Shown: piece by piece, positions 1-10,460 of the stretch
Layout of the letters: each line of letters opens with the position of its first letter
Position numbering within the stretch: position 1 is the stretch's first letter
Assembly (NCBI RefSeq): GCF_027943255.1
Contig: NC_072893.1
Span: forward strand, 61,970,001 to 62,034,000
Direction of reading: 5' to 3'
DNA: 64,000 nucleotides
Source: Anastrepha obliqua
Taxonomy: Eukaryota > Arthropoda > Insecta > Diptera > Tephritidae
Notes under the pieces: model-generated
Database searches by the model: none
Seen by the model: only the letters and a program-made list of their open reading frames with translations
What the model was told of the DNA's origin: nothing
Program-made: the position numbers and the translations under genes

Positions 1-1250
1 TAAACGTCGCATTTAAATGGTATTTTCATAAACCAACACTATAAGCAGGTAAAAACACATAAATACACACAAACATAAACGTACGAAGAAATTATAATTA
101 ATATGCAAGAATGGACGCAAAGCAGGCGCGAATGCATATAAAACGAATGAAAGGCCTGTAAATAAATAAATAAATAAATGAATGAATAAGAAAAATGAAA
201 TAAAAAACAGATTACAATATCGGTAATTTGTTTAACTACAGCCAATGGCAATCGGACATTGGACATTATTTGTTGCCAGAGGACTTGACAAGTAGTTGCA
301 AGGTTTTAAAACTTGTATGCAGGTGCATGCTTATGTATGTTTGTACATACATTTGGCCACTGTTGTGCTGTGAGGCAAGCACTTTTCAATTACTCCGTAA
401 AACGTTGCAACCGCGAAATCAAATTGTAATTATTATTGCTTTCAATCTCGCACACAATAAATTCTCCCGCGTTTTCCTGATTTTTATATCCCATTTTGCA
501 AAGCAGTTATGAGCAATGAGCGCGGATGTTGCACAACGTTTATACGCCAGCGAATTGCGTATGTGCATAATTAATATTCGCATATACGCTTTGGTGCGGC
601 GACCACTCATAAATTCTTAATTTCAGGCTTTAAATGGCTTGAGGTCAAAGCGCCCGCTTGAGCGATGGATCCAAACGCACATGAATGTACTTATATATGT
701 ATATATGTGATACATACAGGGTGCTATAGAAGCGCAGGCAACCAACAAGCCATGCAATGATGAGAAAATAAATGAAGTCATTGGCGAGTATTAAAATGTT
801 CAGAGTGAAATAAATGAAGTCACTTTAAATGCACCTACAGACCTGTATCGGACACAAGTGGAAAGGTAAGAGGCATGAGGCATGAGACAAAGGACTCAAT
901 TTTTGCCCAAAGTGACTCAATTTTATTAAAAAAATGGCATTGCAGACTTACATGTATTGAATATCGAAAGTTAACACCAGGAACTTAAGTGCCACTTATT
1001 TCAAGTCAAGGGCCTTTCAAAAACCGCGCCTAGATGTTCTTTTAATCCGTATTTTTACCGTATTTTTGGGCTCTTAAAAACTATATGTGGAAAATTACAT
1101 CATTTAAATATCCATCATAAGAACGTCTGCATGTATGTAATTGCAATTAAAAAGTAGGGATTTTTCTAAAAATATAAAATTTCTTTCATATAGCTCATCA
1201 TTCTTTCAAAAAAGTACCAGGAATTGTTCAATAAAACGCAAAATAATTAT
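1..1250. other. AT-rich unique DNA, no gene seen
   Basis: No open frame here resembles a known protein and there are no terminal repeats or LINE motifs. A short (AAAT)n run lies at about 160-186, and TATATGTATATATG-type stretches lie near 690-715. The stretch looks like ordinary insect intergenic or intronic sequence. Confidence 0.5.
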
Positions 1251-1254
1251 TTAA

Positions 1255-2330
1255 TCCTCAAAATTTATTTTGTCGTCTTCAAAATAGGCTCCATTCCAAG
1301 CAATACACATACATATGCCAACGATTAGTCCCGTCATCGAAGCATCTTTTAAACGCGTTTGAAGAGATCTTCTTCAGCTCCTTCAGTGAATTCTCCTTAA
1401 TGGCCTCGATCTACTCAAAGCTGCGTCCGCGGTGTGGCAATTTAAGTTTTGGGAAAAAAGTGGTTGTTCGATGATATTTGTCCAAAAAAGCGTTCACAAT
1501 ATGAGCCTTGGAAGACGAAGCTTCATCATGGTGCAAGATTCATGAGTTTTCTTCCCACAAATTGGACCGTTTTCTACGCCCATTCTCTCTCAAACGCCGC
1601 ATAACTTCCAAATAATATTCTTTATTTACCGTAGAACCATTTAGAATGAATTCCGATATGCCGAGTTCACAAATTCATGACAATCAAAGAAAACGAGTAG
1701 CCTGACTTTCACTTTTTACAGACTTTGACGTGGTTTTTTGGATTTCAGCTCATGTGGATAGCGCCCTTCCGCCGCCTGTTGACTGTTGAGTGGTTGGCAT
1801 GTGAAACCCCAATTCCCCCATCATCACTTGCTATGACTGTTTTGGCGCTGGATAAACGTTGGGTCCGAATTCACTTGCTTAAGCATGTTTTCAGCCACCT
1901 TCTTTCGATGCATTTTTTGAAAGAAACTCTACTCTCGCCGCGCCTCATGCCCAATTGATGGTGTAAAATGTTGCGAATTGATTCGTAAGACACGCTAAGG
2001 TCACGAGCTACATTCCTCAAATTCATTTGATGACTTTTCAGCACGATTTCCTTGACTTTGCTGACGTTTTCATCCATTCAAGACGTGGATGGGCGACTAG
2101 ATCGGGGCAAATCTTCCACGACTTCTCGACCCTCTGCAAAAGCTTTATACCACTGGTAGACCCATGTTTTTGATAAAGCACACTTGCCATAGACTTTCTG
2201 CAATATTTTCAACGATTTGGCACAAAATTTAAGAAAAATTCTTGGTGCGATATTTTTATCCATTGTGAAAATCTCAGAGCACACCTGCGGTTGACTGATA
2301 TAATTAAATGCCAAAAAAAAGCTAATTGAT
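1255..2330 (-). mobile_element. mariner transposon relic (transposase on minus strand)
   Basis: Reading leftwards, the transposase begins near 2262 with MDKNIAPRIFLKFCAK, followed by the mariner helix-turn-helix region (WVYQWYKAFAEGREVVEDL, then RSSRPST). The second helix block (VKEIVLKSHQMNLRNVARDL, then LGMRR) lies near 2070-1930. The C-terminus (NGAYFED-DKINFED) ends near 1260. The order and spacing match a full-length mariner of about 350 residues in the SETMAR-like branch, but frameshifts and stops in the catalytic half (about 1350-1850) make it dead. A GTACCAGGA word occurs near both outer edges (1216 and 2371) in the same orientation, so I could not define true terminal inverted repeats. 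Confidence 0.85.
1285..2262 (-). pseudogene. mariner transposase pseudogene
   Basis: This is the coding remnant inside the mariner relic. The protein would bind the element ends through two helix-turn-helix motifs and cut DNA with a D,D,D triad. The N-terminal 60 residues (2262-2080) and the next 65 (2074-1871) are readable in separate frames. The catalytic part is recognisable only in broken pieces. The final NGAYF motif is the usual mariner terminus. It cannot make a working enzyme. Confidence 0.8.
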
Positions 2331-2399
2331 AGATCACGCTCAAAGTCTGCGACACTATAGAGGACAGTTGTACCAGGATTCCAGCAAAAAAAAAAAAAA

Positions 2400-2770
2400 A
2401 TTAGACATATGTACATATGGACATGTTCTGCAGGCACCAGTGATGCCCACACATGCAGTTCTTTGCACTCTCTCTAATTTAGTGAAGTTGTAGCCCTTCT
2501 GAATAGCTAACCACCAAACTAGGCAACCGTATGTTAAAATTGGCAGAACCACTAAGTTGTACATCCAGAGTACGACACGTGGCTTGAGGCCCCATTTTTT
2601 GCCGAACATAGATTTACAGGCATAGAAGGCTATATTAGCCTTCTTAACTCGATTTTCTATGTGCAGCTTCCAGTGGAGCTTGGGGTCAAGTATTACACCA
2701 AGACACTTGACCTCCGATGAAATGACAGAATGTAAGATAAAGATATTTTTCTTTCGTTGGTAATCGAAAT
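2400..2770 (-). mobile_element. LINE fragment, LOA/R1-like reverse transcriptase C-terminal part
   Basis: On the minus strand, about 120 codons read through the post-palm region of a non-LTR reverse transcriptase: SSEVKCLGVILDPKLHW, then MFGKKWGLKPRVVLWMYN, LPILTYGCLVWW and LERVQRTACVGITGA. The GL-P-VVLW-Y and QR--C--ITGA signatures are typical of LOA/R1/Jockey-group LINEs that carry RNase H. Nothing of the endonuclease or catalytic palm is present, so the copy is truncated on both sides. It abuts the mariner relic across an A-rich stretch at about 2385-2400. Confidence 0.8.
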
Positions 2771-3380
2771 CAGACGTACAGAAGTCAGACTAAAAACGTA
2801 TGTTGATTTGCGTTATTCACTACTGGCATTTAGACGCCACTTTTGAAAGACACTTTAGTAACTCACCGTTCATTTTTTTGATCGTTGTTGTTCAGAAAAT
2901 TTATATGTTAAAATAAATCTCGTACTGGTTTACGAATCAATAAAAAAGTCAATTAAATTGTGGGAAAAGACTGATGATGATTTCTAAAAATTTTTTTTTT
3001 AAACTCTGCTTAGGAAGTTGGAAATTTCAATGAACTTTGTTTTTTAGTTTTTTTATTGCTTACACAGAGCTTGAATTTCTATGGTTATTGTAGTAGAATG
3101 AACTATATTTTATCAGAAAAAAACTATTAAAATTAAATAAAGGTCGGATAAATTATTACAATTAATCCTTGTGCCATAGTTATTTAAGGCATGTATGTAT
3201 ATCTTGAGAGAAGATTTACAAAATACATCTAGCGAAAAATATTAAAACTTTCTCTTCATCTAATATCAAACCATTTTTGTAAGTTCTTTAATGAACTTTA
3301 TTTCCATAAATTTGCTTTCAGAGCACCAGAGCACTGTCGTTACTACGTGTGAGATGATTCCACTAAAAATATCACTCATC
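2771..3380. other. AT-rich unique DNA, no gene seen
   Basis: This stretch is AT-rich with homopolymer runs, including T9-T10 near 2990. I see no readable protein similarity and no obvious repeat borders. Confidence 0.4.
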
Positions 3381-4165
3381 GCCTCTTAGATTTGTTCCTC
3401 AAGCCCGGGACTGTTTACGCATTGCTTTGAGGTAGATGTGCACTTACTCTCCCTGCGGCCTGTTTTGAGAAACATATGCTTAATGCTTTTCAGCATACGA
3501 TTCCATTTTACGGCTCTTTTATTAACGAAATTTGTGACGGCATTCCATTTTTCTTCCCCTATCATCATTTCCTCGATTATTTTTTCAATGGCTCGTTGCA
3601 GAGCTGCTCTCTCTGTGTTCCATCGCTCGCGTTTGAGGAAGGTGTGCTCCATCGTGTTTAGCATCTCCATAAATGCAATTTGGAGGGTTCACCTTTCCCA
3701 TTCGCCGCAATTACTTGTGAAAGGACCTACGTCCGAACAAAAACTGTGTTAGGTAGTAGTTTACTTCACTGTACAGATTTTTAGATCAGGTATAAGTCTC
3801 GCTGTATATCTACCGTACTGTTCAGAGTTTCATCTTGTATGCCAAAGTTTGAATTCCGATATTGGAGAAGCATGACCCTGGAATTCCTAAGATTTTTGCC
3901 TGCCATCTCGGTTTGCGCTCTTGTGCTAAAAGATTAATAGGGATGGTTCCGATAATAACAAACATCTCTGCTTCTGATACTGTTCTGTATGAATGGCTTC
4001 ACTCTGAGGGCGCAGGTGCGTTGCACAGATGGCAAGGTTTTTCGCCGGCATTTCACTCTTAGCGAATCTGCCCATATTTCGCATCAGTATAGAAGAATCA
4101 AGATCGTCGTGGCCATTAAAAGTTGTCACTTGCTCTGAGCTGGACCTAGACAACCTGCTCTGATT
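3380..4165 (-). mobile_element. R1-clade LINE 3' part (degenerate)
   Basis: Reading leftwards from about 4120, pieces of the R1-type thumb region appear in shifting frames: ILLY-CEIWADSL, SVQRTCALRV and a V-R-HP stretch. The characteristic R1 C-terminal block follows at 3720-3386: a cysteine/histidine region, EHTFLKRERWNTERAALQ, and EEKWNAVTNFVNK. That last block matches the usual R1 ending (CERW--ER--L, ML-S--NWNAV--F). Stops and frameshifts show it is old. It lies head to tail with another LINE tail at 4135-4285. Confidence 0.7.
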
Positions 4166-4285
4166 TTAGCTAGAGCTGGACAATTGCAAAAGAAATGCTC
4201 AACTGTTTTTTCCCCTTCCTCATTTCTGCAACGTCTGCAATATTCATGGGAGAAAACTCCTAGTCTCGAGGAATGCCTGCAGCAA
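4135..4285 (-). mobile_element. LINE C-terminal zinc-knuckle fragment
   Basis: The minus-strand peptide YCRRCRNEEGEKTVEHFFCN followed by CPALAKIRAGCLG is the C--C-----EH--C-CPAL--R---LG signature at the C-terminus of RNase H-bearing I/LOA-type LINEs. Only about 50 codons remain. The open frame runs on into the neighbouring SINE by chance, because the SINE's CTGCCGAGGGGCGACC region is also open in this frame. Confidence 0.7.
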
Positions 4286-4458
4286 AGAGTCTTTTCTAAT
4301 AGCGTTCGTCCCTCGGCAGGCAATCGCAAATTTCTAAGTGTATTTCTGTCTTGTATAAAAGGTCATCATAAAAAACCCATCTACTGTGCGGAGGCGGCAA
4401 AGAACTACAGTCTCTCCATCTGTGGAACAACATCCAAAAGCGTGTGAGCGCTAATGAT
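4286..4458 (+). repeat. tRNA-derived SINE, 5'-truncated diverged copy
   Basis: This matches the body of the SINE whose best copy is at 47241-47550. Shared landmarks are TTTTCTAATAGCG, CCCTCGGCAGGCAAT, GTGTATTTCTG, a CTGTGCGGAG block and TGTGGAACAACATC. The tRNA head is missing, and the element starts at the CTAATAGCG region. It is more diverged than the copies at 32534 and 47241. Confidence 0.75.
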
Positions 4459-4600
4459 ATATACGAGGGTCATGAAAAAAGTTCGTGCAAAATTAAAAAC
4501 TACTTAATTATTTGACGTAAACTTTCCTTTTTATTTTTCGATAAAGTCTCCTGTTGGGTTTCTACACATCGCCAAATGCTGTTTTAAATTATAAAAAAAA
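4458..4600. mobile_element. possible Tc1/mariner terminal fragment
   Basis: TACGAGGGTCATGAAAAAAG followed by TTCGTGCAAAATTAA resembles the TACGAGGGT(C/G)-type inverted-repeat end seen in several insect mariner-like elements, followed by AT-rich subterminal sequence. No matching opposite end or coding region was found nearby, so this would be a solo end. It also directly abuts the SINE tail. Confidence 0.45.
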
Positions 4601-6100
4601 AGCACCCTTTATTTAAAAACCTGCACATGAATGTGTGCATATGTAAGTGTATTCATACATATCAGCGCATCCAACAATGGCAATGATTGCGGTGCAAAAA
4701 CAAAACAATGACCGATTAAAAAACATTAATGCTCAAGAAGTGTAGTATTTAAGCTGCATTATTATTTTTAAGTTATTAACTTATTGTGGATATGTCGCGA
4801 GCTTGTGCGGCCGTTATGTGGGCCCATACGAATATGGTATACATGTACATATATGTGCATGTATATATGTGTATGTATACACTTGCATAATCGCCCATTC
4901 GGCCAGCGGCGACAATTTCGCAAACAATTCAAATAAAGTGAAAAAGAATAAATAAAACTGAAATAATATTAAAATTATGCTGTAAATCTGCAAAAGTGTT
5001 GAACCGCAAACGGAGACTCGGCAGCAAGTTGACGCCCTCGCAGCACCACCACGCAAGGATTGCTATGTGAATGACAAAAATCTATGTGGATGTGCTGGTA
5101 TGTGCGAGATTGCGGCCGGTGGCATGCATAATTCATAGGCAATCCTTTCGTGTGCGTTTCTACGTATAAGGTATATGTTGCTTGTATAGGTGCGTACACA
5201 CAAACATACACAGCATTTGTGAAAATATGTTTTTTTTTTATTTTCGGTTTTCGTCATTTCCATTTTTTAATTTATTGTCCTTTGCTGTATGTACATAAAT
5301 TCATCGATATGCGGCTGCCAATTTAATAACAGAGAAGTGCACGAGGTATTCGCGTACACAGATACTTATTGTGGATTTGTTCAATAGCATCAGTTCATAC
5401 AAATTGGTCTTACTTTAATAAAACTGTAAGATAGTCGCGTTTGCAAGTTGAATAAAATAAAATCATTTTTGAGAAGTGTGTCTGTCTGTAGGTCTATTTG
5501 AGTACGCCAATCTCCTGAATGGATGAATTGCATTGGCGAGGCTTTGGAAAAGCAGCCTTCGGCTGGCGCAAAAACGGAGGTCGCAGGCGCGGGAAACAGT
5601 ACAACACGTCGATGCGACTAGTCAAAGCAGAAGCGTTGCAAGCAGGCCATTCATGCGAAAAAATAAAATTTCTTGTGTTGAATAAACCTAACTTTAACTT
5701 CTTTGTTAAGGCCCTTTGTCCCGCCTAGGAATCACGGGAAATTTAATACAATATATATACGAGTATAATAGCAAACTTCCAGCCTGTATATATTGGCAAG
5801 GATCTCACTGGTAGAACAATTTTCTGACCAAGTTATAGGCTACTCTTTTGCCTAATAATATTCCCCTTCAGACGGCACTGGTTTCGAAAAATGTTTGAAA
5901 ATTCTATACTATACTCCGTAATCTATTGACTAATTTCGGGCATTTTTAAAGGCGGAAAATCAGAAATATTGTTGGAATGCATTTTTTTATTACAATTTTT
6001 TTTAATATGACACCCGGCATATGTCCACCGCGGCTGCAAGTTACATGGTCCATTCGATCAGTATAATTTTTGACAACTCTTTCCAATAAATTAAATGAGC
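4600..6100. other. AT-rich unique DNA, no gene seen
   Basis: This stretch holds alternating TATACATGTACATATATG runs (about 4830-4880) and unremarkable AT-rich sequence. A 69-codon open frame at 5519-5728 (starting MDELHWRGFGKA) shows no family I recognise and no good context, so I do not call it a gene. Confidence 0.45.
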
Positions 6101-6149
6101 CCCACCAGCAAAAATGAGTCGCAACCGAGAGATCTCTCTTGCCAAGAAT

Positions 6150-6640
6150 TACTACTTGAGACTAAGAAGGTAATTGAGCAACAAATTCTTCTCTCGACAA
6201 ACCAAAGTAACACTTTATAGGGCTCTCATCATGCCCTCCTATCATATGGCGAAGAAGCTTGGACGATGACAACATCCGATGAGGCGCCCTTAAAGTGTTT
6301 CAGAGAAAGATTCTCCGGAAAATTTTTTGACCTTTGCACGTCAGCAACGGGCGATGGAACGATGAGCTACACATAGCGCAGCGAATAGAAATTCAGCAGC
6401 TTCGTTGGTTTGGTCATGTCGTCTGAATGGATATAAACGCACCGGCTCTGAAAGTATTCGATGCGCTACCAGCTGGTGGAAGCAGAGGAAGAGGAAATGC
6501 AACACCCCGTTGGAACGAGCAAGTCCAGAAGGACTTGGCTTCGTTTGGTGTGCCAAACTCGCGCGGGTTGGCACGAGAAAGAAACGACTGGTATGTTTTG
6601 TTAAGAAGTCACGATTCTTACTTAAAACTTTCCACTTAGT
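6150..6640 (+). mobile_element. RTE-like LINE 3' coding fragment
   Basis: Plus-strand pieces in shifting frames read SRQTKVTLYRALIMPSY, AWTMTTSDEA, CFRERFSGKFFDLCT and WFGHVV. An open part then reads MDINAPALKVFDALPAGGSR, ATPRWNEQVQKDLASFGV and LARERNDWY. The order LY-LI-P-L-YG-EAWT, ERKILR-IFGP, RWLGHV-RM, RGR---RW--QV--DL, A-(D/N)R--WR is the C-terminal signature of RTE-type LINEs. It is the same family as 26655-27720, whose nucleotides match closely (for example CTTGGACGATGACAACATCC in both). Confidence 0.8.
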
Positions 6641-7049
6641 CGAAGGACAAAAGGCAACAAGGTGAGAACGACGACGAACCGATGAATCGACGAATCGACA
6701 TTTCAACATTTATATTTTTGTCTTGGTTAAATATCCACAATTAAGAAGCTTTGTTCTGGCATTAAACGATTCATGATGGCAAGCTCCGGTCTTCTTCTTA
6801 CTATATTCCGTTAAATGCATCTCTATTCTCGTGGTGTTTCAGCTTTTACTTTTACGAGAACGTAAACTAGCCGGGTCCTCTCAATGGAAGGTATGGGTGA
6901 GACTGTTTCTTTTGTTAGCATTTGGAAAATGTTAACTTTGCATCTGATTTTTGATGCTCGGTGGTTTTTGACCCATTAAATCGATCTTTTGAGTGCTCAG
7001 GAAGTCTCTTGTGTGATATGATAATTGATGGGTGATCTGCCTTCGGCGG

Positions 7050-8030
7050 AGGGCTTAGAAGGAGAAAAACATCAAAATTTTCGATACCTGCTCTTCTTTG
7101 CCTTTCATCGAGTTCAAAAAACTGCCAAAGAAGGTCGGAACATTTGCAACGTGTATGGAGAAGGTCACATAGGTGAGTCTACAGCCCCGAAATAGTTTTC
7201 AAAGTTCAAAAAGGGCGACTTTGACGTCGGTGGTACGTCCCGCACCGGAAGGCCTTCAAAACTCGCTGAAGAAAGCCTCAAAACACTTTTGAAGAAGAAC
7301 GGTCGCCAAGCCAGTCGTGAATTGGCGAAAAAAATTAACTGCGATCATAAAGCGATACTCAATCACTTTCATTCAATGGAGTTTACCGTAAAATTGGGAG
7401 CCTGGGTGCCTCACGTTAGCTTTAAATTGCTTCTCAACATCACGTCCACTCGCTTTTTGTATCGAATCGTCACGGGAGATGAGAAATGATATCTATACAT
7501 CAATGTGAAAGAAAGAGAGGAGTCGCCAAAGCCGAGAGTAAAGCTGGATCTTCATCCAAAGAAGATCATGATATGTGTTTGGTGAGACTGGGGGAGCATT
7601 GTGCAATGGGATATGCTCAAAAATAATGCCAGGGTCAACAAGGAGCTCTACATTGCTCAGCTGAACCGCGTGAATGAGGCTATTTGACTGAAAAAACCTG
7701 ATCGATATGGTCAAACTATATTCCTTCACGACTACGTCAGACCCCATGTTGCACAAGTCGCCAAAACCGCACTCCAAGAGCTTTAATGGGAGATCCTTCA
7801 GCATCCGTCGTATTCTCCGGACCTTGCACAGACCGATTACCATATTTTACCCTCCCTGTGAAACCATATGAAAGGTGTTACCTTTCGATAACAAAGAAGT
7901 CCCTTAAAACTGGCTCAAAAACTTCTTTGACCCAGACGAGGTGGTTTTGGCGGAACGATATCAACAAATTGATTCCGAGGTGGGAAGAAAATGTAATCAG
8001 CAATGGTGAAAATGTATATAATTGATTAAC
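7050..8030 (+). mobile_element. mariner transposon relic, plus strand
   Basis: The readable transposase order is: an N-terminal RYLLFFAFHRVQKTAKEGR and VYGEGHIGESTA, FKKGDFDVGGTSRTGRPSK, LLKKNGRQASRELAKKINCD with LGAWVPH, FLYRIVTGDEK (first catalytic aspartate), LHPKKIMICVWW, NKELYIAQLNRVNEAI, a RPHVAQVAKTALQEL block, and YSPDLAQTDYH (third aspartate region). It ends near 8023. The length corresponds to a nearly full-length mariner, but in-frame stops (for example TGATAT after DEK at 7487) and frameshifts inactivate it. The minus-strand relic at 14205-15080 belongs to the same lineage. Confidence 0.88.
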
Positions 8031-8074
8031 TTATTGATATAATTATTGGTTTGTGTTTAAATAAAAGTCTTCGA

Positions 8075-9880
8075 GAAAGCGCTATGATCTTATTCCCCAA
8101 CTTAATAAATACAGACGAAAATTAAACACTTTCCTTGCTTTTTGGCCTTTTTTGTAAGAATAGTAATCTAACAAATTTCTTTGATTAGAAAAAGTTTTTT
8201 TGAATTTTGGTCTTGAGAATATCTTGAGTTAAGCCTCAGCGAATGTACCAACAGTATTTTCCTAGCATGTGACAAGCGTCCTTCCTTTTGGGACATTTTT
8301 TTACTAATGCGTTGCCGCCTTGTTCATCGCTGCAGTCACTGGAAATTTCTGGAAATAAATGCAAATGGCTATTTAAAAAGTAAATGTTCAGCGACATATT
8401 CACTTTCACAACGCGGAAGACTTGGAAAGATGTTTCTAGAAAATTGAGCTGTAAATTTCATAAAAAAGTACTTATTGAGTATTTTGTTTTATCTACCTTC
8501 GACGCTACTTGAAATGAAGCGCTTTTAAATCGCATGCAACAGCTACTTTTATGAGTCACTGTAATGTGCATTTCAATGACCGTATAAAAGCAACTTAAAG
8601 TTCTTAATAAACTGAATAAAAAAGGTCAAGCGTATGCTGATCTCACCGGCACTTGTTACTTGTATTTAATTATATTCCACAGCTTATACTTATCCGCTTG
8701 CAACTAGAAGTTTGAAAAAGGTTTCGTGTTTTACAAAATATGCAGCACGTGTATTCTTGTCCGTGTCGCATGATAGGATGCACACATACACACATAAATT
8801 AAAAACAAACTCGTTACCTTGCTGTCGTAAACTTAATTTTCATTCAACTTTATTTTGCTCATCTTTTCTGCCATTTTATGACCCACATCTGCTGAAGTGT
8901 CCCATCGCCATCAACAACCAAGTAGCTAGAAACTTGACCTCAGCATGAAATTTACAAATTAAATAAAAAAAGACACCGAAAAAAAAGTGACTTAAGTAGG
9001 TTGCTTAATTGAAATAAAACAGGGCAATTTGAGAGGTGTCTGAATTTGTGCAAAAAATGGTATTGAAAAGAAGCGAAGAAAGCCAACTAATTAAAGCATT
9101 TTACTGGTAATACCGGTAATTAAATATCGCACAATGGTTGTATTTTAGTTTTTTGTTTTACTGTAACTTAAAGGAAGAATGGGACATATATACATATATA
9201 TGTATGTATTGGCGGCACCATTGCAGCTGCATTCCTCTCGTCAATGCCAATAATTACAGCCACTGCAGCTTATGCATTTCACTTGGTATCCCACTGCTAC
9301 TATTGATGTTGTTGTTGTTATTCTTATCTTAACAGCATCAAACATTCCCTATAAATATTTGAGGGATGCCACTGAGGCCGGATATAAAATTGCGTACTTT
9401 TGGTAGCGCTGACTCGTCTGTGATAAAAATTATATTAATTTTTGGCTTGGGAGATGAGTCTAGGCAATTGGGTTTAAATTTAAATTTTAAATATGTAATA
9501 TATATATTTATTTTTAACTGACCTGTCGTATTGAAATCGCGTGTATCTTCCAAAAATTGTATTAAATTATATATTTAAAGTATTACGGATTCTCCTCGTA
9601 TCGCAAATGCACGAACCTTTTCTTCTTATATGGAAAAAATACGCAACACAGTGAAAAAAAAAATCATAAAAAATCAACGAGATTTTTAAGCAACTTCAAA
9701 CATGCACTATATTTTTTATAATTTAAAAAGCTATAAAACTGCATACCAACAAACTTTCTAGTATTTAAAATAAAAAAACGCATTCAAATCAAAAGTTTGT
9801 GAAATTTTTTAAATTTTTCTTACGTATAAAATCTAGAATGCGGATGGTTTTTGTTGGATAGTGATCTATACTTTTACATA
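8075..9880. other. AT-rich unique DNA, no gene seen
   Basis: There is no protein similarity I can recognise. It includes TATATACATATATATG-type alternating sequence near 9186-9210 and a GTTGTTGTTGTTATT run near 9306-9320. It is typical insect non-coding sequence. Confidence 0.45.
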
Positions 9881-9881
9881 G

Positions 9882-10150
9882 ATTAGGTTAGGTTTGGTTA
9901 GCTTAGACGTGGTTGATCCTCTAGATCGCACATAGACCAGAAATCGATCCATAGTGATGCCAAGTGTTAGAATGGAGAGTTTATTATATATTTTTTCTTT
10001 ACTACATAGTTTGGATAATTTAAGTTGGCTGCTAATTCTTAGATCTACCACATTTTTTGATGCTGAAAATGATGCAGAACCTAAGCAGTTTATTCGTGTT
10101 TTGCTAAGTGCAGGGTAGTGACAGAGTAGTTGTTCCAGAGTTCCTCTCGC
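9882..10150 (-). mobile_element. LINE 3' tail with AACCTAACC end
   Basis: On the minus strand the sequence reads TLEQLLCHYPALSKTRINCL followed by GSASF and VVDLRISSQLKLS. This is the C-terminal CPAL--R---LG region of an I/LOA-type LINE. The element ends on the plus-strand side in TTAGGTTAGG (9883-9892), so in its own orientation the tail is CCTAACCTAA. Only the last about 80 codons and a short 3' end remain. Confidence 0.65.
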
Positions 10151-10460
10151 GTTGATATAAAAATAATAAACATTAAAAACAAGAAAAGTATTTAAGACTT
10201 CTCAAAATATTGATGTGCCATATGCCGGATATCATATTCATATCCACTCTCATTCTATACCAGCCTTTTTCCTTTGTTCTTGCAATATTTCTTCTTAGTG
10301 CTGTTCGTGATTAAATTCAAAAATAAAAACTGATTATTTATAATACATTTTTATTTAAAATGTGCCTCAATATATGTATTCTACATCATTTGTTTACATA
10401 ATTTTACTATTTTGCCTTTTCAGTAAATAGCGTTTTTTCATTTGATATAATTTGGCTTTC

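Noticed and set aside
1214..2380. GTACCAGGA words as mariner terminal inverted repeats
   Set aside because: They are in direct, not inverted, orientation, so they do not form TIRs.
5519..5728. 69-codon plus-strand frame rich in glycine and arginine
   Set aside because: No family recognised, poor context, and length within chance.
9883..9898. Interstitial telomere repeat
   Set aside because: Only two to three TTAGG units directly at a LINE tail, so a LINE end is the better explanation.
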